Positions 25,440 to 35,700 of a stretch of 64,000 nucleotides of DNA are shown in pieces (positions within the stretch are counted from its first letter, which is position 1; each line of letters begins with the position of its first letter). This stretch comes from RQOF01 sp964461135 (GTDB lineage Bacteria > Calditrichota > Calditrichia > RBG-13-44-9). A model generated the notes under the pieces. That model ran no database searches, had not been told where the DNA came from, and saw nothing but the letters and a program-made list of their open reading frames with translations. Made by a program: the position numbers and the translations under genes. The stretch covers positions 62,001 to 126,000 of the forward strand of contig CAYWTB010000001.1 in the NCBI GenBank assembly GCA_964461135.1. The letters are read 5' to 3'.

Positions 25440-26666
25440 TCATTCATAACGCAAAGCATCTATGGGATGCAGTTTGGATGCCCGGACTGCCGGATATAAA
25501 CCCGATATAATTCCGACAAATGCCGAAAATCCATATCCTATCAGGATGGTAGTCAGCGTGACACTGGCATCCAGTTTAATTTTATGGAGCAATAACTGAG
25601 CAATAAGAACACCGGCAACGATGCCGATTATTCCTCCCAGCGAACTGATGGCAACCGACTCGCTGAGAAACTGCATGATAATATTTCGCCGTGTGGCGCC
25701 AATGGCTTTCCGGATTCCAATCTCTTTTGTTCGTTCAGTGACGGACACCAACATGATATTCATAATCCCGATGCCGCCAACGATTAATGAAATGGCCGCA
25801 ATGATAAAAACCACCAGATAGGAAGTTCCTGTTAATTTATTATAAAAATCGGTTAGCATGGTCTGCTGATTTATGGCAAAATTGTCATTTTCAGCCGGTG
25901 GTAATTTTCGGATTTTACGCATTTCTCCGCGAATTTCATCCCGCAGGTTATCCAGAAGTAGCGGGTCATCCGTGCGGAAGGCAATGCTGATTCCCCGGTG
26001 ATGAGAACTGATACCCTGAAAAGTGGTATAAGGAATAATTACCTGATTATCCAGGTTAAATCCAAAAAAACTTCCCATTTTTTTTAGCACACCAACAATT
26101 CGGTGTGGATGCCCGTTAATCTTTATACGTTTGCCCAGGGGATCCCGGCCCTTGAATAATTCCTCCCGCACATTCTGACCGATAACACATACCGGACGGG
26201 CACGATAAACTTCCATTTCGGTGAAAAACCGCCCAAATTCAGGTTCAGCATTATCAGTAAAAACATACTGTTCATTGGAACCCACAGTGAAAACATCTTC
26301 AAGGTTCTTATTCCGGTATTCAATGGTCCGCATGGCTTCAATCTGGGGACTGATCCAACTTGCGGTTTCCACTTTTTCTTTAAGGAGATCATAATCATCC
26401 AGGGTTACTTCGGGCCTGTTGCGCAACTCCCAGTAATTATCGGTGATCACCCATGGGAATTTGCTGAGATACAGGCTGCTGGAACCTATATTAGAAAATT
26501 CACTTTTCACATAACTGTTGATACTCTGGATGGCGGTAAAAATTACTATAATTGCTGTAACACCCAGGAAAATACCCAGGGTGGTCAGTAAAAACCGTAT
26601 TTTATTAGCCGTCAAGGCATCATAAGAAAAACGGAAATATTCCCACCATTGACTGGCTACTGACAT
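25440..26666 (-). CDS. MacB-like ABC transporter permease (first of two)
   Basis: This 408-residue protein has an N-terminal helix (FLLTTLGIFLGVTAIIVIFTA), a periplasmic domain and three C-terminal helices with MNIMLVSVTERTKEIGIRKAIGA, the conserved FtsX-domain loop. It ends LHPIDALRYE, the usual tail of this family. GAAGGA precedes the ATG. It follows the ATPase gene by 4 bases. Confidence 0.9.
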   Translation of the reverse strand: MSVASQWWEYFRFSYDALTANKIRFLLTTLGIFLGVTAIIVIFTAIQSINSYVKSEFSNIGSSSLYLSKFPWVITDNYWELRNRPEVTLDDYDLLKEKVETASWISPQIEAMRTIEYRNKNLEDVFTVGSNEQYVFTDNAEPEFGRFFTEMEVYRARPVCVIGQNVREELFKGRDPLGKRIKINGHPHRIVGVLKKMGSFFGFNLDNQVIIPYTTFQGISSHHRGISIAFRTDDPLLLDNLRDEIRGEMRKIRKLPPAENDNFAINQQTMLTDFYNKLTGTSYLVVFIIAAISLIVGGIGIMNIMLVSVTERTKEIGIRKAIGATRRNIIMQFLSESVAISSLGGIIGIVAGVLIAQLLLHKIKLDASVTLTTILIGYGFSAFVGIISGLYPAVRASKLHPIDALRYE

Positions 26667-26670
26667 TAAT

Positions 26671-27378
26671 TTATTCCTTCGATTTTTCTTCTACAATTTC
26701 TTCATTTTCAATGAGGCCATCTTTCAAGCGGATAATCCGGTTCGAATGCTGGGCGATGAAATCTTCATGTGTTACCAGGACAATGGTATTACCCTGCTCA
26801 TTCAAATGATCAAATATTTCCATGATTTCTTCACCCGTCTTGGTATCCAGATTTCCGGTGGGTTCATCAGCCAGTATCATGGAAGGATTATTGACCAGGG
26901 CACGGGCAATGGCTACTCGCTGCCGCTCTCCGCCGGAAAGTTCATTGGGTTTATGATGCATCCGGTCTCCCAGTCCCACTTTTTCCATAGCCTCTATAGC
27001 TCTCTCCCTGCGTTTACCAGTAGAAGTACCGTTATAAATGAGTGGCAGTTCAACATTGTGAAGTGCCGAGGCTCTCGGGAGCAGGTTAAAAGTTTGAAAC
27101 ACAAATCCAATTTCCTTATTTCGGATTTTGGCCAGCTGATCATCCGTAAGACCGCTTACATCCTGCCCATTTAAACGGTAGGTACCGGTAGTCGGCACGT
27201 CCAGGCATCCGATGATGTTCATGAGTGTGGACTTGCCGGAACCGGAAGGCCCCATGATTGACATATATTCGCCGCTCCTGACACGAACACCTATTCCGCG
27301 TAATGCATGAACTTTGGTTTTCCCCAGAATGTACACCTTATGAAGCTCGTTGATTTCGATTATCAAATTTTCAGGCAT
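26671..27378 (-). CDS. MacB/LolD-type ABC transporter ATP-binding protein
   Basis: This 235-residue ATPase has Walker A GPSGSGKST, a Q-loop VFQTFNLLPRASALHNVELPL, signature LSGGERQR, Walker B MILADEPTGNLD and switch His in VTHEDF. The set is typical of the MacB/LolD/YvrO subfamily (stand-alone ATPase with FtsX-type permeases). It lies between the adaptor protein gene and two permease genes in one operon, giving a complete tripartite exporter with the TolC-like gene upstream. Confidence 0.93.
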   Translation of the reverse strand: MPENLIIEINELHKVYILGKTKVHALRGIGVRVRSGEYMSIMGPSGSGKSTLMNIIGCLDVPTTGTYRLNGQDVSGLTDDQLAKIRNKEIGFVFQTFNLLPRASALHNVELPLIYNGTSTGKRRERAIEAMEKVGLGDRMHHKPNELSGGERQRVAIARALVNNPSMILADEPTGNLDTKTGEEIMEIFDHLNEQGNTIVLVTHEDFIAQHSNRIIRLKDGLIENEEIVEEKSKE

Positions 27379-27393
27379 TTTGGCACCATTTTT

Positions 27394-28626
27394 TTATTCT
27401 GCCCTCACAAATCCCTTTTGACTGTTTTTCACCTTGACAGGATCCCCACCTTTCAGTGTTCTGCTGAGAACATTGAAGGGACCGGTTATAACTTCATCTC
27501 CTTCACTCAAACCACTTTTTACCTCATAATAATTTTCATCGCTGATCCCCACTTCCACCGGACGCATTTTTGCCACCCCGTCTTCAACCACAAAAACTAC
27601 TTCAACCATTTCATCTTCCTTTTTATTTTTCATCTTAGCGGGATGTTCTGTTTCGGCTTCCCGTTCTGCAGGAGTTGATTCAACACCGGATGATTTTTCG
27701 AGCCGCTGCCGGTCCCGCGCAGTAAGGCTTTGTATGGGAATGTTCAGGGCATTCTTTACCGTTCGCGTTCGTATATCGGCCGTAGCGGACATTCCGGGCC
27801 GGAAAGAGGGAAGTTTATTAAGCATCAATATCTTGACTTCATAATTAGTCACCTCCTCAATTGTTCCCGTTCCCTTTGTAGTAGCCGAATGGGAAATCTC
27901 ACTGACAATTCCTCTGAAAGTGGTATCCTGAAAAGCATCAATTTCCACTTCACTGGTGTCTCTCAATGACACATTGACAATATCATTTTCATTGACTTCA
28001 ACCCGGGCTTCCATACGCGATAGATCCGCCAATCCAAGGATAACATCCGCCTGAAACTGCGAACCGAGAGCCATCTCACCCACTTCTTTGTTTTTACGAA
28101 TAATTACCCCATTGATGGGGGCTTTTAAAACCGTCTTATCCAGGGCATCCTGGGCTTCTTCCAGACTGGCCTCCGCCTGCTCCAGCTGGCTTTGGGCACT
28201 CTGGTATTTGGCCTCGGCCATTTCAAGTTCTGCCTGGGAGGTTAAATTTTTCTGATACAATTCCTGAGTCCTATCCTGTTCGCTTTTAGCCAATTTCAAC
28301 TGCGCTTTGGAACCCAGAATCTGAGATTTGGCACGATCCCTCATGGCTTTATACTGATCTCCATCCAGAACCACCAGAACCTGGCCGGCCTTCACTGTGT
28401 CTCCTTCTTCCGCATTTAGCTGGAGAATTTCACCGGCTACTTTGGCACTGATATTTACTTCCACAACCGGATATATTTTACCATTACCCGTTACTTTTTC
28501 CGTAACATCCGCCCGGAATACTTTTTCGGTCTGAACTTCCGTGGCATCATTCCCCGACACCAGGTTGGCCACAACGAAAACCACTACTGCAATTACAATG
28601 ACTCCAATGATGATAAATTTCTTCAT
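27394..28626 (-). CDS. MacA/HlyD-like periplasmic adaptor protein
   Basis: This 410-residue membrane-fusion protein has an N-terminal anchor (IIIGVIVIAVVVFVVANLV) and a biotinyl/lipoyl-like hairpin at VSAKVAGEIL... and APINGVIIRK. A long alpha-helical coiled-coil hairpin (residues about 95-165, Gln/Glu/Ala-rich) is the part expected to touch the TolC channel, and a beta-barrel follows. An acidic insert near residues 325-345 (EREAETEHPAKMKNKKEDE) is unusual. It links the inner-membrane transporter to the outer-membrane channel. Confidence 0.9.
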   Translation of the reverse strand: MKKFIIIGVIVIAVVVFVVANLVSGNDATEVQTEKVFRADVTEKVTGNGKIYPVVEVNISAKVAGEILQLNAEEGDTVKAGQVLVVLDGDQYKAMRDRAKSQILGSKAQLKLAKSEQDRTQELYQKNLTSQAELEMAEAKYQSAQSQLEQAEASLEEAQDALDKTVLKAPINGVIIRKNKEVGEMALGSQFQADVILGLADLSRMEARVEVNENDIVNVSLRDTSEVEIDAFQDTTFRGIVSEISHSATTKGTGTIEEVTNYEVKILMLNKLPSFRPGMSATADIRTRTVKNALNIPIQSLTARDRQRLEKSSGVESTPAEREAETEHPAKMKNKKEDEMVEVVFVVEDGVAKMRPVEVGISDENYYEVKSGLSEGDEVITGPFNVLSRTLKGGDPVKVKNSQKGFVRAE

Positions 28627-28639
28627 TATTTTTTAACCC

Positions 28640-30007
28640 TTAAATGTTTACTGCTTGTTTAACCTTTCCGATGGCCTCATACAATTCAATATACGTGATA
28701 ATAGCATTGTATTGCGCCGCCACCAAAACCTGTTCCGCTTCCGTTAAATTCACCTGGGCTTCCCTGAGTTCCAGAGAAGTTCCCGAACCTAGCCGGTACC
28801 GTTCATTAGCCAGCCGGAATTCTTCACGGGCTGCTTCCAGATTTTTCTGATCAATTTTAATAATTTCCAGCAGTGCATTATAACTGTTGTACAGATTATG
28901 GATGTCTGACCGCAGGGTGCGTTTGTAGTCAGCCAGATTTAATCTGGAATTTTTCAGATCAATTTTTGTCTTCTGTACATTTACATGATCTGCAAATCCA
29001 TTGAAAAGATTCCAATTAAGTCCGATTCCTAAGCTGTAAGACCAGTTCAGATTCAGGTCCTTATATATTTTTTCAAATTCCTCATTATCCCGGCTGTAAC
29101 GGAAGCGGGCGCCCAGACTCGGCCAGTAAGCACTTTTGGCCAGCGCAACACCGAGTTCCCGGGATTTCACCTGAAGTTCCTGACTGCGAAGAGCAGGCTG
29201 ATTTTTAACGGACTCATCAAGGAGGTCTTCCAGAGTGACACTTTCCTGATTAAACGTTACCGTGGTATCTATATCAATCGGGGTAAGAGGATCTTGGCCC
29301 ATTGCCAGATTCAGTAACTGTGCGGACTGGTCTACCGTATTTTTCTGCATGTAATACCGGATCTGATCCTGCCCCAGGTTTACCTGGGCGCGATAAACAT
29401 CCACCAGGGCAACCGAACCGATCTCGTACATACTTTGCGTCCGGTCCACCTGGTCCTGACTGCGTGCCGCTGCCAGCGAATACACTTCCAGTAGTTTTTT
29501 GTTTTTCAAAAGATCATAAAAATATTGGGAGACAATTTTAATGACCTGGTTTTCCGAGTAATGCAAATCCTGTTTTTTCGCTTCATTCTGTATTTTGTTT
29601 AACCTGATATTATTCCACCAGTAACCCCCGTCAAGTATGTTCTGATTAACAGTAACGCCGGCTGAATATGAATTTCTGGAGCGGGCCTCGGAGGTAACAA
29701 CACGTTGCTCATATATGACCTGGTTGGCACTATCGACACCCACCGGTACATCAGACAGATAGGTTGATTTTCCCCACTGCAATTTTCCTCCAGAGACATC
29801 GGCCGTTAGAGAAGGGAGAATATTACTGTAAGAGCCTTTAACATTCAGTTCTGCGGATCTGGTCATATTGCGGCTAATATTTAAATCCGTATTATTTGTC
29901 AACGCCATTTTAATACAGTCCTGCAGATTCAGTGTTACATCTGCGGTCTGTGCCTTTGCAAAAACTGGAACAATAATTAATACAAGAAGGAAAACATAAA
30001 ATCTCAT
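28640..30007 (-). CDS. TolC-family outer-membrane channel
   Basis: This 455-residue protein has a Sec signal (residues 1-19, ending AKAQ) and an outer-membrane efflux protein fold. DCIKMALTNNTDLNISRNM at the start is the usual TolC N-terminal helix, then duplicated coiled-coil halves with LRSQELQVKSRELGVALAKSAYWPSLG and SGTSLELREAQVNLTEAEQ. It provides the outer-membrane tunnel for the MacAB-like system encoded just downstream. Confidence 0.92.
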   Translation of the reverse strand: MRFYVFLLVLIIVPVFAKAQTADVTLNLQDCIKMALTNNTDLNISRNMTRSAELNVKGSYSNILPSLTADVSGGKLQWGKSTYLSDVPVGVDSANQVIYEQRVVTSEARSRNSYSAGVTVNQNILDGGYWWNNIRLNKIQNEAKKQDLHYSENQVIKIVSQYFYDLLKNKKLLEVYSLAAARSQDQVDRTQSMYEIGSVALVDVYRAQVNLGQDQIRYYMQKNTVDQSAQLLNLAMGQDPLTPIDIDTTVTFNQESVTLEDLLDESVKNQPALRSQELQVKSRELGVALAKSAYWPSLGARFRYSRDNEEFEKIYKDLNLNWSYSLGIGLNWNLFNGFADHVNVQKTKIDLKNSRLNLADYKRTLRSDIHNLYNSYNALLEIIKIDQKNLEAAREEFRLANERYRLGSGTSLELREAQVNLTEAEQVLVAAQYNAIITYIELYEAIGKVKQAVNI

Positions 30008-30077
30008 TTCTGATACCTCCGCCTGATTAAAATTTCATCGAGCTGTTGTCAAATTTGGTGCCGACAGCCAGCTGATT

Positions 30078-31052
30078 TCATCCCAGAATCCCTTTGAAAA
30101 CACTGGACAGCCACACATGAAAGACAAGTATGTAAAGCAACCAGGCAATACTTACGGACAGAATACCCTTTAGTTTCGAAAAACGATAAATTACCGCAAA
30201 CCCGATTCCGAAAACAATGATAAACCACACCGTGAAAACATCTAAATTGCTGATAAAATTATATAATGCCGAACCTTCAGCCAGCCGGGGAAATAGAATC
30301 GCCGGGCTCATATCCACCTGCAGGCTATTTTTGGATAACATCAGGGGTATCTTTACGATGGAACCCAGTAAAATTACGATAAGATATGAATAGCTGTAGG
30401 CTGAAAAAATCTGTTTAAAAAGTGCTTTGCCTCCCAGAAATACATTTCCAATCAGTAGAAAAATGGCTGACACCAGTGAATAAATAATCAGGATTGCAAT
30501 GGGAGGAATGATAACTATATTTATAATTCTGCGGGCGCCTGTTTTACTTGCTTCCAGTTGATCCATCATTAAATCCCGGCGCTCTGCCGGAATCCGGTCA
30601 TTCTGTTCAAGTTTTGAAATCCGGTAATCGATGGCCATGTCATAAAAACGATAGCCGGAAAACATTGAGATCAAAATTGCCAGAATAACAGGGATAATAA
30701 AATCCGGTTTCGCTCTTAAATATTCGAATAAACTTGTTGGTGAAATAAAAACGTTGATAATTCTCTGAAGAGGATTTTGTCTCTCAACAGGTTCTTCCTC
30801 CGGTTTTTCGGAAATACTTTCCAGAATCTGTTCAATCCCTTCCGGTTCACCCCCCTTGCCTGAATCGCCCGTTTTTGACTGTGAGCTGGCAGCCCCGGCC
30901 GGTTCACTTTCCATCTTCCTGTCATTGACGTTTTTGCCGGTACTTTCTTTTAACTGGCCCAGGATCTCTTCCAGTTCTTTTCTGGTTTTATCCTGATTTC
31001 CCCCTTTTTCCTCCGAATTTTCTAATTTTCCGGTTTTGTTTTCGTCACTCAT
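30078..31052 (-). CDS. Yip1-domain-like membrane protein with disordered N-terminus
   Basis: This 324-residue protein starts with about 100 charged, Lys/Glu/Gly/Ser-rich residues that look disordered. A segment RIINVFISPTSLFEYLRAKPDFIIPVIL then matches the bacterial Yip1 (YIP1/DUF) family. Five hydrophobic helices follow. Such proteins are common near transporters and envelope genes in FCB genomes, but their function is not known. It lies between the CCA enzyme and TolC genes in the operon. Confidence 0.72.
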   Translation of the reverse strand: MSDENKTGKLENSEEKGGNQDKTRKELEEILGQLKESTGKNVNDRKMESEPAGAASSQSKTGDSGKGGEPEGIEQILESISEKPEEEPVERQNPLQRIINVFISPTSLFEYLRAKPDFIIPVILAILISMFSGYRFYDMAIDYRISKLEQNDRIPAERRDLMMDQLEASKTGARRIINIVIIPPIAILIIYSLVSAIFLLIGNVFLGGKALFKQIFSAYSYSYLIVILLGSIVKIPLMLSKNSLQVDMSPAILFPRLAEGSALYNFISNLDVFTVWFIIVFGIGFAVIYRFSKLKGILSVSIAWLLYILVFHVWLSSVFKGILG

Positions 31053-31110
31053 GATTAACCCCTGTTTTATGGTTTATTTATAGTCCGTTGCCAAGATGAA
31101 CTCCCTAATA

Positions 31111-32526
31111 TCAGTCCCTGGCTTTACTGGTGAAGCGGTCTTTTATTTCAATAAGATAATTAAAACACGCATCCGGGTTGTTGGGAATTCTCCCATCCAG
31201 CACGGCATCCAGTATTTCATCTTTTAACTCGCCCACCAGGGGCCCGGGGGAAATTCCCAGGGTACTCATTATGGTATTACCGTCGATGGCCAGTTTGAAG
31301 TTGCGCATTTTATCTTTTTCTTCAACCTCCTTCATCTTACATTCCACATGATCGAAATTAGCAAGATACCTTTTAACCTTCTGAGGATTTTTAGAAGTGA
31401 TATCTGCGCGACATAGAGCCATCAGATCATCCAGTTCATTTCCCGCATCCACCATCAGCCGGCGGATGGCACTGTACGTGACGGAATCATCCACCATCTG
31501 CATGGGTCTCAGGTGGAGGCGCACCAGCTTCTGAACGTGTTTTATGGTGGTGGTAGGAAGGCGCATTCTTTTACCAATATGCCCAACCATATGGGCCCCT
31601 ATATCTTCATGACCATGAAATGTCCAGCCTGTTCCTTCTATAAACTTCTTGGTTTGCGGTTTTGCAATATCGTGAAGTAAGGCTGCCAGCCGAAGTTCAA
31701 ATTGGTCCGTTCTATCACTGATGTTATCCAGTACCTGAAGGGTATGATCAAAGACATCTTTATGATGAAAATCCTGACGCTGATCTACTCCTGAAAGTTG
31801 GGTAAGTTCAGGCATCACGATGTCCAGTAGACCGGTTTTTCCCAGAAGTACAATGCCGGCAGACGGTTGCCGTGCCAAAAGCATCTTGCGGAATTCTTCC
31901 GTAATACGTTCCTGGGAAATGATTTTCAGCCGTTCTCGGGTTTCAATGATTGCCTGAAAAGTTTTGTCTTCGATCTCAAACCCCAGCACAGCGGCAAAAC
32001 GGATAGCCCTCATGATACGTAAAGGATCATCATGAAAGGTAATGACAGGATCCAGCGGAGTCCGGATTACTTTATTTTTGATATCCCTCAGGCCATGATA
32101 ACGGTCTATCAGAGTTCCAAAACTTTCCGGCGAGAGATCCATGGCCAGAGTATTAATGGTGAAATCCCGGCGGGAAAGGTCACTGAACAGATCGGCCTTC
32201 TGCACTGTGGGCTTCCGCGAATCGGGATCATAATGTTCCGAGCGTGCCGATATAAATTCAAGCTTATATTGCCTGTAAGTAAGCATGGCGGTGCCGAAGC
32301 GTGGAAAGGTCACCACCTTCCCGCTGCGGAAATTCTGCCGGAAAGCCCGGGCGACTTCCAGTGCATCTCCCTCCACCACAAAATCCATGTCGGTACCGGT
32401 GTTTTCCAGAATAAGATCCCTGACAAAACCACCTACTGCATATATTTTAATACCAAGTTTTTCTGACAGGCTGGAAATTTTATCAAGGACCGGCCTGCCT
32501 TTATGTGTGTTGAGTTTTTTTTTCAC
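31111..32526 (-). CDS. CCA-adding-type tRNA nucleotidyltransferase / poly(A) polymerase with HD domain
   Basis: This 471-residue enzyme has an N-terminal head with GGFVRDLIL and DMDFVV (catalytic Asp pair), then SRRDFTINTLAMDL, which fit class II CCA-adding or poly(A) polymerase enzymes. The C-terminal half contains an HD phosphohydrolase-like domain with LLHDIAKP and HGHEDIGAHM. Whether it adds whole CCA or only part cannot be told from sequence. The start is GTG at 32526 with no Shine-Dalgarno and a promoter whose -10 box lies 6 bases upstream, so the mRNA may be leaderless. Confidence 0.88.
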   Translation of the reverse strand: MKKKLNTHKGRPVLDKISSLSEKLGIKIYAVGGFVRDLILENTGTDMDFVVEGDALEVARAFRQNFRSGKVVTFPRFGTAMLTYRQYKLEFISARSEHYDPDSRKPTVQKADLFSDLSRRDFTINTLAMDLSPESFGTLIDRYHGLRDIKNKVIRTPLDPVITFHDDPLRIMRAIRFAAVLGFEIEDKTFQAIIETRERLKIISQERITEEFRKMLLARQPSAGIVLLGKTGLLDIVMPELTQLSGVDQRQDFHHKDVFDHTLQVLDNISDRTDQFELRLAALLHDIAKPQTKKFIEGTGWTFHGHEDIGAHMVGHIGKRMRLPTTTIKHVQKLVRLHLRPMQMVDDSVTYSAIRRLMVDAGNELDDLMALCRADITSKNPQKVKRYLANFDHVECKMKEVEEKDKMRNFKLAIDGNTIMSTLGISPGPLVGELKDEILDAVLDGRIPNNPDACFNYLIEIKDRFTSKARD

Positions 32527-32532
32527 TGAAAA

Positions 32533-32560
32533 CTTATAAATTTTAATTTTACCAGGTCAA
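32533..32560 (-). promoter_or_regulatory. Promoter immediately upstream of the CCA-enzyme start (possible leaderless mRNA)
   Basis: On the minus strand TTGACC (32555-32560) and TATAAG (32533-32538) are 16 bases apart. The GTG start begins 6 bases past the -10 box, about where transcription should start. It would drive the long export operon. Confidence 0.45.
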
Positions 32561-32710
32561 ATGGCCATAATATAGAAAAATTTCTCAAATAAAAGAAACA
32601 TTTCTGAACAAAGAAACAGTTAAATCTCCGGTGAATGGTTTCCCGGCAACAGGAGATTGAAGAATTTTCCTTGTTTAATACCACCGGTCAATCTAAATTT
32701 TTGTTATATC

Positions 32711-35700
32711 ATGGGAAAATCATGTAAATACAAACTGAAAAACATTCATTCCAACTCTTGCACATTTACCGCCCTTATGTGCCTTTGTCTCTGTTTTAGC
32801 CATATCTTAAACAGAGGGGTACTGTGCCAGCAGGTGCCGGACAATAACAGTTTTAATTTTGAGGTGGCAAACCATCTCCTTCCAGACTTCGAAGACAGTT
32901 ACGGGGTGGTCTTCCGGTCTCTGAATGGATATGACCGGCCGGATATTTATGTGGTACGATTCCGAAACCTCAACCGGTTTTTCATAAATCAGGGAGATAA
33001 TGTCCCCTTTCTGGACTGGACCATACAATCCGGGCTGGGCGGGAATCTAATGCCCAGGGGCAGGCAAAACCTGGAACTGGGTGCATCTGCCGCTGATTAC
33101 GACAATGATGGATTACCGGATATGGCAATCGCAGGCTGGGGAGAAAGTACCCGCATTTTTCATCAGCTGAGGGATGCACGTTTTCAGGACGTTACAGAAC
33201 ATTCAGGAATTACACTACCGATTGACGGAAACGGAGCGTTCTGGGCAGATGTAAATCTTGATGGTTATCTGGATCTTTTTATTACGGATGAACATCACAG
33301 TAACCGCCTTTTCCTGGGTAACAGCCGTGGAAAATTTCGTGATGTGAGCCATCTCTGGGGGCTGAGCGATGAAAGCGTGAGTCAGGGCGCCGCACTGGGA
33401 GACCTGGATGGCGATGGTTATCCCGACCTTTATGTTTGTAACTGGTTTTCTCCGGATATCCTCTACCGTAACACCGGCAGGAATTTTTTCCAGCGCATGC
33501 AGCTGTCCATGAAACACACAAATCTTGCTGCGAATAGTAATGGCGTGTCCTTCGGCGATATAGATAATGACGGGCATGCCGATATTCTGGTAACCGACCG
33601 TGACGGTCAATCATCCCTTTACCGGAATCAAATAGAGAGTGGTGACAGCTTATGGCAATTCAGAGAACTGGATGATTCATGCGGCCTGAATCTGCCTTAT
33701 CCCGCATATGGTAGTGTAATTGCAGATGTCAACAACGATGGCTGGCAGGATATCTGGGTAAGTTCCATAGGACCTAACATGCTGTTCCTGAATCAGGGCA
33801 ATCTTACCTTTCAGAAGGTTTATGAAGACCGGTATCATCCGAACGGGCCGTTAAAATATTACAGTACAGGCGCTGCCTGTGCAGATATGGACGACGATGG
33901 TGATCTTGATTTGTTTGTTTCTAATAAGGATACTATCAGCTTGTTATACCGCAATACCCTGAATAATAAGAATTTCATACAAATTAAAGCCGTGGGTGTC
34001 CAATCCAACCGTGATGCGATTAACACCCGAATCTGGTTATACCAAAAAGCCACCGGGACGGAGAATTTATTTCTGGCCGGTTACCGTGAAGTTACCAGCA
34101 GCTGCGGGTACCTATCTCAAAATGATATTGTCGTACATTTTGGCGTAGCCGGGGGGGCTGCCTGGTCAGCCAGGATTATTTTCCCGAGCGGTATTGAGCA
34201 AAAGCTGGATAATCTTCAAAAAGGAAACCGTTATGTGGTATTTGAGCATACCGGAGTTCTGAAAGCATATTTTAAGACTACCGGTTATATCCATCGAATC
34301 ACAGGTACCTCCTATTTCTGGTTAAGCCTCGGTCTTTATCTGATCCTTATCTTATCCGTCATTATGTATGTATATTTTTCAACTCGCAGGTATCACTGGG
34401 CAACCCGTCACATCATTCTTTTCTTCTCACTTACCATTCTTTTACTTTACGGTATTTTTATCGCTTTCCAGGAATATGCGGTTCATATCAGGCTATTCAC
34501 GCAGATTCTGGTTCTGTACGGATTCCTGCTGCTGCTGACATTTTTTATGGAAAAAATCCGCCGGCTGGAAATCTCCCGCGGAAATTACAGGAAGCTCCTC
34601 AAAAAGTTTTCCCAGGAACTGATTTTTATCAAGGATAACATTGAACTTTTCCGTAAGCTTCTGGCAACGGTGACAAATGCTGTTCATCCGCTTTTCTGTG
34701 CTACATATATTAAAGAAGATAATATCTTGAGGCTGTTGGAAAGTACCGGTCAATATGCGGGTCCAGAAAAAATCGAATTGACAGATCTGACCAATAATGA
34801 AGCCGGTTTGGAGGAAAACTATTACCAGGATAAAATTCCTCAACCGGACAGCTCACACCCAAACCGGATTTTCCTGATAAAACGAGATTATGAATTGTTC
34901 GGATTACTGGTGCTGGGCAGGCCAGAGCATTACAAGGAATATTCAACGGAGGACATAGGGGTTTTTCGTTCACTTACTGCGCAGGCGGCTATTGCCATTG
35001 AAAATAATATGTATATTGAAAAAACGAAACAGCTGATCAAACAGATAACCGAATCTCAAACCCGGGAAAAATATTTGAAGCAACTCGAACAAACCAACCA
35101 GAAACTTAAAAAGAGCAACCGGGAATTGCAGAAGCTTTATCAGAATCTGAAGGACACGCAGACACAGCTGGTGCAAAGCGAAAAGATGGCCAGTCTGGGG
35201 CAACTGGTTGCCGGAGTGGCCCATGAACTGAACAATCCCATCAGTTATATTTATGCCAACATGAAAGAGCTGGAAAATTACACTCTGGCAATTTCGGAAC
35301 TGATTACCATACTGAAAGATATCGGGCCAGCTTACGACAAAAATCAGCTGGCCGGTCAGCTTCTAAAACTTAAGGACAAGTATGATTTTGATTTTATGCA
35401 GAGTGATATTCAATCACTTATTCATGAAAATATAGAAGGAAGTCACCGCGTAAAGGATGTGGTGCAGAACCTGCGCAATTTCTCACGCCTGGATGAGGCG
35501 GTATTAAAGAAAGTGGATATCCGTGAGGGGCTGGAATCGACCCTGCTGCTTCTTTCCAACGAACTCAAAAACCGCATAGAAGTGCATAAACAGTACGGTG
35601 ATATTCCCGCGATTTACTGTCAGCCGGGAAATATTAATCAGGTTTTTATGAATATTCTCTTAAACGCCATCCAGGCCATTGATGATAAGGGTAATATCTG

